Source of the DNA: Bilabrum cf. latius
Taxonomy: Eukaryota > Bigyra: Bicosoecida > Bigyra > Bicosoecida
Direction of reading: 5' to 3'
Length of the DNA stretch: 64,000 nucleotides
Assembly (NCBI GenBank): GCA_965178125.1
Contig: OZ237749.1
Location: 992,001 to 1,056,000 of the forward strand
Numbering within the stretch: the stretch's first letter is position 1; each line of letters begins with the position of its first letter. Shown one piece after another: positions 36,917-50,000 of this stretch. The position numbers and the translations under genes are program-made. A model generated the notes under the pieces. The model saw nothing but the letters and a program-made list of their open reading frames with translations. It searched no databases and was not told the origin of the DNA.

Positions 36917-39900
36917 TTACCTCAGCCGCTGGAGTGCCTCAAATCGAGCCCGAGTGGCCGCCGCCCGGAAGAGGATGAGCGCCCTGCTGTGCGCCCACAT
37001 GTCGCCAGGCACGTGCGCAGCAACGAACGCGTCCGAGTTAAGAAATGGCGCCGCAACCATCCCTTCGGCGCTCGAGGACAGGAGGCAGGGGTACCTCAGC
37101 TTGAGCGGCTTGTCACTGGGCATCGCGCGACCGCTAGAGACTAGCTGACGGCGCCGGGACTGGCTCGGCCCAGCGACGTCCCGCCCTTCCCCTCGCACAC
37201 CCATGTCTTTGACCCCCACCTCTGCGTCAAATTCGCCCAAGCTAGCCGCTTCAAGCACCGATGCATGCGCCTCAACGTCGGAGATCCAGACGCGCCTGCT
37301 ACCGCCATGGGACCCGAGCCCTGTGTCACTGGCATGTGCATGCACGTCGTCCAACTCGCCGTCCCCGTCGTGCATGGACGCAGGCGCGCTCGCTGCCCTC
37401 AGCACCGCCTCCCTGCCTCGTTTGCCCAGGATCCCACGCACTGCCCCCAGTCTGGACAGCATGCGCCTCGCCCTCGCGCGCCGCCTGCCCTGTCTCACCG
37501 CGTGCGCCACGCAGCGGCGGCCTGTGGAGCTGGGCCCGTGGCTCGCGCCTGCCCTCACCTCTGCTTCCACCCTCCCTACCGTGCGGGTCCATCGGCCGGC
37601 CGAACCCCAGGCGGTCTTGACCTCGAACGATTTCTTCTTCTTCTGCTTCTTCGTTGTTGCCGTGCAGGCGGCGGTGGTGGCGGTGGAGCTCGCGTCGGCG
37701 GAACCCTCTCCCGTGAGGTGGCCTCGCAGCGGGACTGCAACCTTGCCCAGCTCCAGCCTAAGCAGCCGGTTGTTGGCTGCATCGCTCAAATAGACCGCGA
37801 GACTGCCGAGCCTGCCCCCGCTGCGCACGAACGCCCTCACCTCCTCCACCATCGCAGCGGGGAAACACACGCCGCACGGGCGCACCGGCTTGGACTCGCT
37901 GTGGCCCAGCACAACGGCACAAGGAGAGGGGGGTGCTTGCAGGGTCAGAGGCTCGCCCCCGATGGACCCTGCCCCCACCACACTCACGAGTGCTTGCTCG
38001 GTTGGAGCGGACCCCTCTTGGCCCCAGCCCGGGGCGTGTCGCACTGCTTGCATGTCGATCGTCGGCCGTGTGCTCGCTGGCAATGCACCGACCGGGTTCG
38101 TCCCAACCGTCTCTCGCGGAGTTGTTCCCTGGGGCGTCACCCGTCCTGACAATTCGCTTGCACCCTGTCTGTGACTACGAGACGCAGGTGCCACTCCCCA
38201 CTGTACCCGTCCTGGCGCGCCCTCGTGCCCTGCATCCAGCTCCCCACCACCAGACCGAGGCCCACCTCCGGTGCCCCGCCCCTCCATGGACACCGGACCC
38301 GTCCATCCTGAGGACCCCGCCGTCACTGCGGCCAGCCCTGTTGTGCCTGCCAGCCGATCCGGACTGAAGGCGCTGCCCCCTGCGTCCTCCATGCTGGGGG
38401 CAGGCGCAGCGGGCATGGAGCCGGCGCTGCGCGTCCGTGGCCTGGTTCCAGCAACGGTGCCCCTCAGGCTGCGGGGCATCACATCATCCGCCGCGCCCCT
38501 GCATGCCTCCTCTCCAGAAGGCCACGTCGCCTCGTGATGGTCCCTCTGCGGCGCCCCCAGGTGCACCGTCCTCGCCACCACCTCGAACTCGGGATCCACC
38601 GGTGGTCCAGCACTGCCGGGCGGAGGCCGTCTCCGTCGACTGGAGGCAGCGGGTGACATCAGAGCCGATGCCACTGGGTTCAGCTGCCTCACCCTGACCC
38701 GGCCCCGCTGGAACATGGCCTACCCCAGAGGCACGGCAGTCACGATGGTGGCCGAGGCCCTCTGCAGGGACCCCTTGATGGAGGCAGCCACGTCCAGGTC
38801 CAGCCCTGCCTTGGCTGCTCTGCCTGCTGCTGCTCTCGCTGTTCCAGGATAGCAACGGCCAGTTGTGGTGGATCTGGACTCCCTTCCGTTCGCACAAGCG
38901 TTGCTGCTGCTGCTGCTGCTGCTGCTGCTTGTGGTGGACCCCACCCGCCCATGCCCCTGCCCCTGTCGTCTGCCAGTCGAGCTGGCACCGTCCAGAGGCA
39001 CATTTGTCCGTGGCGCGGGCAGCAGCCGCCCAGGGGCCGCGAACACGCCGCAACCCCTCCGTCCGTCTAGCCCATCCTCGATGGCAGCCTGCAATCGGCG
39101 CGAAGGGGGCAGCTGCACCCTCACCATCACCATGCATCCGCCCTGCAGCCAGGAGTCGCCGAGCATCTGCGTGGCAGCGGCGTCTGCAGGTCCCCCCAGC
39201 TGTGCACCAGGGGCCCTCCCCGGGCCCCTCAGACCTCCGGTCGTGCACGGCTGCACCTTCATACGGTGAGTGCCCTCCCCCCGCTGGCACGCCATCGCGA
39301 GCACGAAGGAGGCCCCGCAGGCCTGGGCCTGTCTGCACCTGAGTGCCCAAGGCAGCTTGATGTCCCCGTGCTCGTCCAGTCCGTCCAGCCCATAGGCGCG
39401 CAAGGGGTCATCCTCAGGGGCAGCCCCGTCCTACCTCGCTTCCCTCAGGCGACAGGCCGCCATGTTGTCCACCTCGCCCACCACCAGCTGCACCTGCCTC
39501 GGGTTGCCTGAGGGCTTGCTGCCCCCACCGCGATGCGTCCCATTTTGACCACTCGCACCCCTTTGGCCAATGTTCCCTGGGAGCTCCGCCCGCAGGTGCA
39601 GCCTGTCCTGCAGCACCCTGAGACCCTCCCGCTTCGTGGGTGCTCCGCGGCGCGCCAGCTCCTGCACCGGCACCACCATCGGTCCGTCCGGTCGCCCCAG
39701 GCCCGCAGCCCCCGCTCTCCACCCGCTCCCTGTGCCACCGTTTCCCCCAGGCCCATGGGCCTGCCTCCTCCGCTTGCGACCACCCCTGCGACCGTCCTCC
39801 TCATCGCCGTCGCTCCAGCCAGACCAGGCCGAGGACCCGTCGCTGCCGTTCCCCCCGGGCCCACGCTCCCCCTCCATTTCCTCCTCCTCCCCGGCCGCCT

Positions 39901-40927
39901 CCCGTCGGCCCCACAGCCGAGGCGGGGCATCTTCGGTGAACACTGACGTCAGGAGGAAAGCCGCGAACACGTCAGGGTGTGGCCGAGGGACCCTCGGAAA
40001 GCACCGCATGGACAGGCTGAAGCTGGCCAGGCGCGCCCCCCTGCGGCTGAGGATCTGCACCGTCCTGCTCCAGGTGGACACTGCGATGGCCCGGCCACCG
40101 AGCACAAAGGCGACGTCGCAGGGGTGCGTGCCCTCGCCCTCCTCCACGCGGGGGGCCGGCGGGGACAAAGATAGCGCGTCGTCGCACTCTCGCTGGGTGC
40201 TGAGGGATACTAGAGGTGGTGGTGGCGGGTGGTCCGCGCCGCCGCTGGTCCCTGTGTCGCAAGCTGCCATGCTCGCCTGCTGGCAGAGCGGCCCAGTCTC
40301 GCCTTCAGGCCGGACGTCCACTTGGCCCATCCAGGAACCATCTGGCCGGACAAAGGCGACGCGATTGTTCATCATATCACACACTGCTATCTCCAACGTT
40401 TCGGGGTCGTAGGCAATCCCGGACGGAAAGCTGCGGGGTGCACTGGTGGGCGAGTTGCAGTTGTGGCGGTCGGTAGCTGCAGATCAAGCGTGGCGCGAAC
40501 AACCCGGTTTCCAGTGCATGACAGCCTCCATGCAGAGAGTTAGAAGTATATATCAAACAATTGGTGGCATTCAGTGGGCTTCAGAATAGCAGTACATGGT
40601 TGTTTCGCAGCGAACGGACTCCGTTCGAACGGACCCCCTCATCAAACGGATTAGCTGGTCTCACTTGAATTCTCCCTCCCCTGCACCAGCAGCATTGTTA
40701 GAACCAATCTCAGAGATTAGAACACAGCCCGTTCCGTTGTAGTCTATGTTGGCGTCGGAGTTCTTGGCGAGGAAAGGCAGCTCAGCGAGCACGAGCACCT
40801 GCTGGCGCTTAGCTGAAGACACCGCAATAAGCCTGGCCTCGTGGCGATCCAAATGGAAGAGATCATACAGTTCTTTCTGTCTTGGCAAGTACAAGGTCGA
40901 TCGGGGTCCCGCAATCGCGAAGCTCAT
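36917..40927 (-). CDS. NHL/beta-propeller-like protein (about 1,258 aa, one intron)
   Basis: Exons 40927-40665 and 40430-36917. Exon 1 gives MSFAIAGPRSTLYLPRQKEL and a propeller-like strand pair; exon 2 opens with FPSGIAYDPETLEIAVCDMM then NNRVAFVRPDGSWMGQV, a typical NHL repeat. Later blades are less clear (HPCDVAFVLGGRAIAVS, RLASFSLSMRCF; ACGASFVLAMACQRGE; SLAVYLSDAANNRLLRL). Long Gly/Ser/Pro-rich insertions separate them, including a poly-Ser run near 38901-38930. TAG codons at 39431 and 38720 are read as Gln. NHL propellers usually bind RNA or protein. The start is uncertain: the frame stays open to an ATG at 41098, only 4 bp from the CTP synthase stop, so the internal ATG is preferred. 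The TAA stop (36917-36919) overlaps a possible donor, GTAAGA. Confidence 0.7.
38901..38930 (-). repeat. CTG/CAG trinucleotide run coding for poly-Ser
   Basis: About nine consecutive CTG units on the plus strand, read on the minus strand as AGC (Ser) codons within the NHL-type protein. Confidence 0.85.
40431..40664 (-). other. Intron, 234 bp, phase 2 (NHL-type gene)
   Basis: Donor TTCAA|GTGAGACC, acceptor CCCCGCAG|CTTTCCG on the minus strand. It joins GEGEF-N to FPSGIAYDPE and skips an in-frame TGA. An alternative acceptor (CTGCAG|CTACC) leads quickly to a stop. Confidence 0.8.
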
Positions 40928-41101
40928 GATCGAATTGTGCCAGTCCAGGCGTGGGCAAGCGGCCGCGTAAGGACTCGGATGAATTGTGAAACGCAGATGC
41001 CTGTGGTTCCGCACATCGAAACGACAAAGCCGTTTGAGTCCATTCCAACAAACACGTACTACATCATGCAAAGCTCCCCGCCAACTCACGGAAGGCATTC
41101 T

Positions 41102-43525
41102 TCACTTGCCGTCCGACTCGGCAGCTGTCCTGCGCTTCTTGCCAGACCTGTCTCCCTCCGCGCCTTCCTCCTCCCTGCCCGCCTCGCCGCTCCTGGACCG
41201 GCCACGCCTGCTGCCCAGTGCAGGCCCCTGGTCCTCGCCGCCCGCTGCGCTCGCCCCCTCCCCATCCATGGCTACGCTCCCGGCCGACCCTGCCACCAAC
41301 CCCGCTGCAGCCGCGCCGCCGCTGCTGCTGGACCCTGCAGCGGACGAGGAAGACGAGGAGGAGGAAGAAGAAGACGAAGACCCCGCCCCGGCGCCGCCAG
41401 TCGCCGCTCCTAGCCCAGGCCGCCGGGCCCCTGGAGTAGCGTGCAGTTTCAGGTCCTCCGGCAGGAACTCGGACACGGGCTTGCCCTCGGTGAGCAGCCC
41501 CGCAGCGGCTAGGACGAACCCCAGGAATGGAGGGGAGGGCCTGTTCGGCCGCGAGGTGAATTCAGGGTGGTACTGCACCCCGAAGAAGAAGGGGTGCTCG
41601 CTTGCGTCCCTCTCCACGATCTCCATGCGCTCTCCGCTGTCGTCCACGCCCACGAAGAAGAGCCCCTTGCCCTGCAGCTGCTCCACCATCTTGGGGTTCA
41701 CCTCGTACCTGTGCCTATGGCGCTCGTGCACCTCCCGCGCGCCCGCCCCGTAGATCTGGTGGGCCAGGCACGGCTTCCCGTCGGGCCTGCCCCTCAGCAG
41801 CGTGCTGCGCCCCCCTAGCCTCATAGTCCCCCCCATCTTGGTGGGGTCTACCTCGGGCATGAACACCACGGCCTGGTGCTTGGCGTCCGGCTTGAACTCG
41901 GCGCTGTTGGCGCCCGCCAGCCCCACCACGTTCCTCGCGTGCTCGATCACCGCACACTGCATGCCGAGGCACACACCCAGGAAGGGCCTCTTGTTCTCGC
42001 GCGCGAACTGCACCGCCAGGATCTTGCCCTCCACCCCTCTGTCCCCGAAGCCCCCCGGCACCAGCACCCCGTGGCACTCCCTAAGCACCTTCCACGAGTC
42101 CTCGTACACCTTCTCGTCTCTTGCCTTGGTGGCCGGCTCCAGTGCCTCAGCGTCGATCCAGTCAACCACTAGCTTGCGCCCCGCCACGATGCAGCTGTGC
42201 TTGAGAGCCTTGAGCACAGAGAGGTACGAGTCGCTCAGCCCGTTGTACTTGCCCACAAGCGCGATCTGCACGGTGGTGGTGGCTCCGTCCACCCGCTCGG
42301 CCATCGCCCTCCACGGTTCGATGCGGGGCTCCCCGTGGGGCAGGTCTAGCCCCAGCTGCTTCTGGATGATGCTGTGCGCCCCCTGCTGCAGGAGGAGGAG
42401 GGGCACGTGGTAGATGTTGGACACATCGTGCACGGCCAGCACGTTCTGCTTGGGCACCTGGCAAAAGAGAGCCAGCTTCTCCTTGGTTGACTCCTCGAGG
42501 GCCTCGCCCGACCTGCAGATGAGCGCGTCTGGCGCGATGCCCACCGACCTCAGCTCTTTGACCGTGTGCTGCGTGGGCTTGGTCTTCTGCTCGCCCACAG
42601 CGCCCAGCACGGGCACGAGAGACACGTGGAAGAAGATCACGTTCTCGGCGCCCTTGTTGGCGCGGAACTGCGAGTGGCGAGTGGGGGTCGGCATGGGAGA
42701 GTTCGGATGGAGGAAGCCGGGCAAAGGGTAGAAGAGGAGGAGGCGGAGGCGGAGGCGGGGTGCATACTTGTGAGAGCAGCACGATGCCCAGGCCAGCCAA
42801 AAACGCCCTCAATTCGGGAGCTCAAGCATTTATTTTTAAAATAGAAAGTCGCGTGACCCCCCTCTCACCTGTCGGAGTGCCTCTAGAAAGACGAGGCTCT
42901 CAATGTCGCCCACAGTGCCTCCGACCTCAATCAAGCACACGTCAGGAGGACCCTCCATGCCATCCACGCTCTCGTGAGCAACGCGTTCAATCCAAGACTG
43001 CACGGCGCCTGTCACGTGTGGGATCACCTGCACAGTCTTGCCGAGGTAGTCGCCGCGGCGCTCCGCCTCGACGACACGCCGGTACACCTTGCCTGTTGTG
43101 ATGTTATGGTCTTTCGTCAGCTTCACGTCCAAGAATCGCTCGTAGTTCCCAAGATCCAAATCAGCTTCGCCGCCATCCTCGAGAACAAACACCTCCCCGT
43201 GCTCAAACGGAGACATGGTGCCGGCATCAACGTTCTGCATCGGGAGACGGGAGGCAAGATTGAGCGATTGTAGTGCAATAAATGCGCTAATCATGAACTT
43301 TTCCATTGACTGCGTATCGTATGGTGACTCTATAGAGTCCAACTAGCCCCAGTATGCAGTATAACGCCCCTAGTTGCAGTTGCGATTCAAACTCACGAGG
43401 TATGGATCAATTTTGATGCTCGTAACTCTTAGTCCACAGCTCTTGAGTAGGACACCCAGAGAGCTGATACTGATTCCTTTCCCCAGACCGCTCACTACAC
43501 CGCCGGTGACCACTACATACTTCAT
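41102..43525 (-). CDS. CTP synthase (686 aa, two introns)
   Basis: Makes CTP from UTP, ATP and glutamine in pyrimidine synthesis. Exons 43525-43397, 43234-42869 and 42667-41102. The synthetase half starts [17 protein letters not shown] (P-loop) and continues [37 protein letters not shown] and [18 protein letters not shown]. The glutamine amidotransferase half has [12 protein letters not shown], the nucleophile Cys in [25 protein letters not shown] and the catalytic VQYHPEF. The enzyme is complete. A C-terminal tail of about 90 residues rich in Ser, Gly and Glu (a run of about 11 Ser) is extra compared with the human enzyme (591 aa). Stop is TGA 41102-41104; no in-frame TAG was seen. Divergent from the large plus-strand gene at 44028. 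Confidence 0.97.
42668..42868 (-). other. Intron 2 of CTP synthase, 201 bp, phase 0
   Basis: Donor CGACAG|GTGAGAGG, acceptor ACTCGCAG|TTCCGC on the minus strand. Splicing gives [20 protein letters not shown], matching the family. Confidence 0.92.
43235..43396 (-). other. Intron 1 of CTP synthase, 162 bp, phase 0
   Basis: Donor TACCTC|GTGAGTTT, acceptor CGATGCAG|AACGTT on the minus strand. Splicing gives [15 protein letters not shown], the universally conserved CTP synthase block. Confidence 0.93.
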
Positions 43526-44027
43526 ACTTGGCCGAGGTGTGGAATGGAGAACCATATCGAATGGGTACGGTAATGTTTGTGCGAATCTGTATTATTCATC
43601 GAGATTTATCGCAGGCGTGCGGAATGAAGTCGGACTGGCACGCGCTGGAGAGGGGTGGCATGGCCCTACTGTTTGTCGCGCATTCGCGATGAGGTGGCTC
43701 TTGAGTTTCCACATACCCTACATACCAAACGACGCGACGCTGGCGCGATTCCAGCAACTCAGTAGTCATGGCTGCGATGCCATAGGGGTTCCTTCTAGAA
43801 GTGTACGACCATCTGTTTGGGACAACCTCACCGGTCGAGACCTCATGGGGTCAACGTGCGCAATTTGTTGCGAACGGGGTTGGGCCTCTGGGCTTCAAGT
43901 TGCGACCAAGACGGTCAAGCCGGTCTTGCGGTTGCAACCTTTTGTCGGTTCGCTTGGAAACAGCTAGCACACGGTCGCCCTTCGGACATTGCGTTTCGTG
44001 TCCCGTTTGGGTAGTGCAGGATAAAGT
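43526..44027. promoter_or_regulatory. 502 bp divergent intergenic region
   Basis: Lies between the CTP synthase start (minus) and the start of the 2,161-aa protein (plus), so it should carry both promoters. Short open frames here have no recognisable features. No RNA gene was seen. Confidence 0.4.
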
Positions 44028-47000
44028 ATGAGCAACGCTGGGGCCGACTGGCGAGGAGGTGATGGCCAGGGATAGACTCCTTCTTTTGGAAACCAACCTG
44101 TAAGTCAGCGAGAATTACCTACCTGGCCTGTTGCACTGATTCCGACTGTGCCTACGCACGATCCATCCAAATCTAGCTATTTTTAATGATTGCGATTGCA
44201 GCCAGTGGGACGCGGCGTGGATGCTCTCCTTGAAATAGCAGCTCAGTCCGATACGGATAGCGACCTCGAGCAGGAAGCTACTCAACCAAGCATTGCACAG
44301 CAGTAGCCCAGCGTGGGAAATGCCCAAGCTAGTGGAACGATGTAGCGAGGACGCAGTGCAAGTGACTCGATTGAGCCTCGCGAAGCCGCACGCGCGGCAC
44401 GGCCAAGCCCGGCTCCAGCAACCGAAGCGGCTAGCGACTCCGCTGCCGCTCTACATCGGCCAGTAGCTGGCCTTCCGAGCACTACGTAGGGCCCTTCTCA
44501 AACGGAAGATCGCAATAAGCCGTATCCCGCAGGCCATCATGATCGTGGCGCGAGCAATCCACCACTGGCAGGCGGCGACGACTTGCAGCCGCACGGCGCT
44601 AGTCCCTACGCGCGCGCCCCGCAGGAGGGCAGTCGCGTGCTGGGCCTACCCCTTGCCCCATCGGCCGAGGACGGTCACTCGAGCCCCTTCCCCCGGCGAG
44701 ACTCCCTGCACAGCGACGCTGGTAGCCACCTGACCGACGGCGAGGAGCGGAGGAGGGCAAGGCGCCGGGCCAGCGAGATGGGCGACCACGATGGCGGCGG
44801 AGATGAAGCGGAAAGGGGTGCAGAGGGGAGGGCGGGGGCAGGGGTTGTGGCCGTGCCCGGTGGGCAGGTTGGCAGGAAGACTGGTGGCTAGGTGGGCAGC
44901 GCGTATCCTGGTATTGACACCGTGCAATAGCCAGGCACGGGGATGGACGCGGGCGGTGATGCCGGCGATGTTGGCCCGGGCCGTAGGACCGGCACCCCCG
45001 GGGGGAGGACGGGCGGGGGTGGGTCATCCACGAGGGGTGGCAGCAGGGGTGTTCCCTCGGCAATGGCGCGGGCCTCTGTGGAAGCAGGCCATGTGGGGAG
45101 CGGGAGTGCACGCAGCAGCATGCACGGGAGCTTCGCGTCGCACGACCCCGCGGATTTCCGTCGGAAGGGCAGGGACGAGGGGCCGATCGGGAGGTCCCTC
45201 TTTGGCCTGGGGGCGCAGGACCTCAACCACCCCCGCACTGGGGATGGGGACTAGGAGGGGGGGAAGACTGCCTCCGTGCGGTGGACGGGGCGCACCCGGC
45301 CGGTGTACTCCGGGCCCCACGGGTCCGACACCCGGTTCGTGCCCGGGTCTGGCCGGTCTCGGAGGGAGCTTGCTGAGCGGATCGAGAAGGAGCGGGGCAA
45401 GGAGCTGACCTTCAGGCCGAAGATCAACAGCAGCTACAAGTTCAAGCGCAGGAGGGACGGGGTGGTGGAGAGCATCGAGAGGCGCGTGGCGGAGCGGGAG
45501 GCAGAGCGGGAGATTTTGGCCATGGCGGTGCAGCAGCAGAGGGATAGGGAGCTCACTTTCAAGCCGAGGACCCAGAGGTCTCCTGACCAGAAGCAGAAGG
45601 AGCTGATGCAGAAGGCGGTGGAGAGGAGGAGGCAGGGGAGTGACGTGTTCGGCTACCTCTACAAGCGGGGTCAGGAGGACAAGCGACGGGCGGCAGAGGA
45701 CGCCCGCGCCAAGATGGAGAAGGAAGCAGCCATGAGGCGGGCCGAGGAGGAGGCCAAGCAGAGGAGAAACCTCCCGCGCGCGAGGCAGAACGAGGGGGCC
45801 TCTCCCAGCGTGAAGAGGGCGCTGGCACAGAGAGAAAAGGCGAAGCTCGCCGCGGGGGGCAGGGCCTCGGACCTCCTCTACATGTCCGCTGTGGCCCATC
45901 AGAACCCCACGGCGGCTCTGCAGCGAGCCAAGAGGCGCGACACTGGGGAGCATTCGTCGGCCCCTGGTGACGAGGCAGAGCGGGAGCGAGAGCAGAGCGC
46001 GGGTGCTGCTGCAGACGGGGAACTGGAGGAGGCAGGTGCAGGTGCAGGCGCAGGCGCAGGCCCGACAACAGCCACCAAGGGCGGTAGCGAGCGCGCCGCC
46101 GCCGCCGCTACTGCTGCTGCCCATCATCCGATTTTCTCAGAGGAAGACGTGAAGGCGGCCCAGGACGCACTCGGTGCGTATGCCCCGCGCAAGGCGGTGC
46201 TGGCAGCGCTGCAGGCGCAGAGACAGGAGACGAAGCCCGAGCAGCTGCGCACCTCTGGATCGCCTCAGGCAAGGCGGCCCCGCCTGCGTAAGGGCCAGGG
46301 TATCGGGGGCGGGCGGGCCGCAGGCAAGGTGGAGCAGATCCATGCCGCCAGGGAACATAGGATCCAGGAGGACCTGCGGTCTAGGGTGGATAGGGACAAG
46401 GCGGCGCGGTGGAGGGAGCGTGTGGAAGCCACCAAAGCGGCGCTGAGCAGGACTTACAAGGCCAAAGAGGAGAAAGAAGGCGAAGGAGGGGGAGCAGACG
46501 CTGCGTAGGGCGGGGATGGCGCGGGCGGTGGAGTGGCAGGGCCAGCCGAGGGATAGGGCAACGGGAAGCGGCATGCCCGAGGCCGGATCCAGACTCCACC
46601 GGACCTCGAGTCGGACTACACCCGAATGCAGGCCCTCGGCGTGATGCACTCGCTGAGGAGCCCCGGGCTGGGACGCGACGGGAAGGGGTAGGCCAAGGAT
46701 GGTGAGGGGGCTGGTGAAAACTAGGAGAGAGGGAGCGTAGGTGACGTGTCGGAGCCAGAGGAGGGCGCGGTGCCTGGAGACGGGCAAGCGGAGGGTCGGG
46801 AGGCAGGCAAGACCGTGAGCCCGCAGAGACCCGTGCTCAAGAACGGAGGCGCCCCCACGTCGTACGCAGCCAAGCTGGTGGCAGAGAGCGCCAAGCGAGA
46901 GGCCCAGCGGAAGAGGGAGGAAGCCGCGGCCGTGCTGTCTCCGGAGCAGAGAAAGAGGCTAAAGGGGCAGCTCAACGAGTCGCTCGGCAAGTACTCAGAG

Positions 47001-50000
47001 ACTGGCCGCAGGCGGAGGGCGGCCGCAGAGCGGGAGGCGGGGCAGGCCGAGCTGGGAGTGGAGAGCAAGAGCGAAGAGCCCGCGGGGGGTCTGGCCGCGC
47101 CCAAGGTGGAGGTGCCGCAGGGTGCACTGCACGACCGCATGAGCGGGATCGGGACTCGTCCCACGATGCATATGGAGAACACGTCGGGGCGCAACGCGCG
47201 CGCGTGGGACGGCTTCTCCCCCAGCTCTCTGCAGAGAGCAGAGGTTGCGGCGCAGCGGGCGTGTCATGTGGCCATGCAGAGGGCCATCAAGGAGGGCAAG
47301 AGCAAGGAGGAGGCGGAGCAGGAGGGCGAGAATGCCGCGGCGGAGGTGCTCCGTGCTGCTGGGGTGGGCAGGCAGTTTCAGGCCAAGGCTGGTCCACAGG
47401 AGCGCAGGAGGAAGAGGACAGCTTCCAAGGGTAGCGCCAGCGCCAGCGAGAGCGCTGCTGGGGAGGGCGAGAAGGGACAAGAGGGGGAGGGTGAGGGGGA
47501 GGACGAGCCCAAGGAGAAGCTGTCTCTGTCTTCCTTCCGACAGCGCGTGGACATGTGGATCCAGAGCCACTGGTCAAAGCGGCGCGCCCTCGAGCAGCAG
47601 AGGCTGGGCAAGGAAGAGAAGGACATGCAAGAGTGCACGCACACCCCCATCGTAAGAGAGGTGCCAGCGTACCTCCTTGCCAACGGACGCAGGCCGCAGT
47701 CGAAGCTGCCGCAAGGAGCGCGTATCCCGGGCGTGGCTGCCCGTCGGCGGCGGGAGCTGCGGGCACAGGTGCTGCAGGCCAAGCGGCAGCAGCAGGCAGC
47801 TGCGCTCGCGCAGCAGCGGGCCCGTGAGCAAGGTGTCCCCGTGGAGCAGGTGCTCGCGGAGGCGCCTCCTCTGCAGAACGAGATGGAGGAGACCGTGGAG
47901 GAGGTGCTCTCGATGGCGTGGGGGCCCGTTGCCAGAGACCCTGAGCCGCGAGGGTACAAGGAGAGTGTGCAGCGGCTGCGGGGTGCCGCGGCCTATCGCG
48001 CGGCGGTGAGTCGTGTGGAGCGGGGCAAGGAGCTGCGTCCCTTCGGCTTGGACGAGGAGGAAGAAATCGAGGACGAGTGGGAGCAGGAGCAGGCGCAGGG
48101 TCCGGGAGACGATGCGGGTGGGCAGGCCTCGGGCCAGAGAGGCCCACGACGGACCGTAGGAGTCGAGGTGGCCCGCGCTGCCCGACAGGCTGTCGGCATG
48201 GGCAGCCCGGGAGACAGGCGCATCGCCAAGGTGCCTGCTCCCGGCCAACTGGTGCATGGGACGCAGAGCCCCGGGCAGGCTCGGAAGCAGCAAAGCAGGA
48301 CCCCAAGCAAGGGGCCATCCTCCTCGTCTTCGTCATCGTCCCCGAAGAAGGCGCGCTGGGTCTCGTGGGGCCCCGCCGAGACTGCCCTGGGCAGCGGGCA
48401 TGCTGAGCGCCCACTGAGCGACTTCAGACCCGCCTCGGAGCAGCGCCGATCAGAGAAGTGGAGGATGCAGGCGACTCTGCGGGCGGCCGAGGAGGGCCAG
48501 CGCATCCATGCCAAGATCGAGGCGAGGAGGCAGCTGCTGCAGCAGGGGATCCAGCCGCACGACTCTGCATTCCCGACCTCGCTGCAGAACGAGCACGACA
48601 GGACCGTGCTGCGCGCAGGGCATCCAGAGCTGGTCGGTGAGATGGCCTCGCCAAGCGGCCTGGGTCTGCCCGCGCCTCCTGAGGAGCTCGGCATCGAGCC
48701 GCAGTAGGCCGGGAGACCTGCAGGGGACGCGGCTGCCGCCGGTGCATCCCCGGGGGCGTCGGCTCTGACCCGATCGAGGGTCAGAAAGGGGCGGGGCCTC
48801 AGGGCCGGCACGGGCACGGACGGGTCTCCTGTGCCAGAGAAAAAGTAGCAGCAAACGGATTCGAAGGGATAGTTGTCGCCTTCTATCCAGCCGTCCACGC
48901 CAGAGCGGCCATCGGTTCAAGATCCCAGTCCTTTCGACGAGGGTTAGGACACGCGAGGCAACGAAGATGTGCCAGGAGCCAACACAAGGGGGCTGGTGGT
49001 GCCCGTGCGGCGGTTGGGCATGCGTGCAGCTGGTGGCGATACCAATGCGTCTACCGCGCCATCTTCGGACCTTGCCAATGGAGAGGCCGCGGAGGACCCG
49101 CAGTCGAGCGGCGGGGGAGGATTCGACGATTGGCTGAAGACTGGCAAGATGCGGGCCAGTACTGCGGCTGCCAGGCTCGCTGCTGGTGCGCTAGATCGCG
49201 CTGCCCAAGCCCCAGACGCCCCTGCCAGCGCCAGGTCCCCAGCGGGCGCCGGCAGCGACATCTTGTCCACACCTCCCTTCAAGCAGCGCGGTGCCCCTGG
49301 CAGCACCCCGCCGTCTGGACGCTCCCCTGCGCAACGAGCCGCGGCGCTTGCTGAATCAGGAGGCGACAGTAATAAGAAGGGCAACAGCCCTGCGTGGGAC
49401 TGGGCAGACCAGACAAGGGCGGCATAGTCTCCTGCTGGCGGTGACGAAGCCCTTCCTGAACGAGCCGAGCAGCAGCAGCATATCGACAGTGCCTCCCTCC
49501 CTGGGGGGCGCAAGGCACTGCGAGCCACCACTGACCGCAAGCGGGCTAGGTTTGGAGGCCTGAGCTCGCCTCCCGCGGGGTCTTTGCCCGGGTCCCGCGG
49601 CAGGCGCGCGGGTCGCGAGCAGATATACGCGCATGGAGGCGTGACTGACAAGGACGCCCTCGTGCCGGACGAGAGCGCGCCGCCGCTCCCTACAGAGGAG
49701 CAGGAGAGGCGCAACGCCAAGGCCCAGGGGTAGCGTGGTCGCAGGACCTCTGCCAGGAAGCGCCGCCGGTCGATCGGGTCCGTGCAGTCGTCTGTGGCGG
49801 TGGCCACGCGCGGGACAGGCAGCTACCAGGCTGCTCTGCTGCAGCGCGAGTCCACTCGGTTACGGGAGCAGGCCCGGCTGGCGATGCTGGACGAAATGGC
49901 GCGGCGGGAGGCCGAGGAGGACGAGGTGGAGCGCGAGCGGGTGGTGCAGGCTGCGCAGATGGTGGCTCGAGGGCTGGTGGGTCCAAATGGGGAGGCAGTC

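Noticed and set aside
40928-41098. N-terminal extension of the NHL-type protein to an ATG at 41098
   Set aside because: That ATG is 4 bp from the upstream CTP synthase stop, closer than any other same-strand pair here (93 bp or more), and the extension is not protein-like. Not fully excluded.
45024-46127. Leu/Pro/His-rich minus-strand frame of 367 codons
   Set aside because: Shadow of the charged 2,161-aa protein on the plus strand; it has no recognisable domain and overlaps fully.
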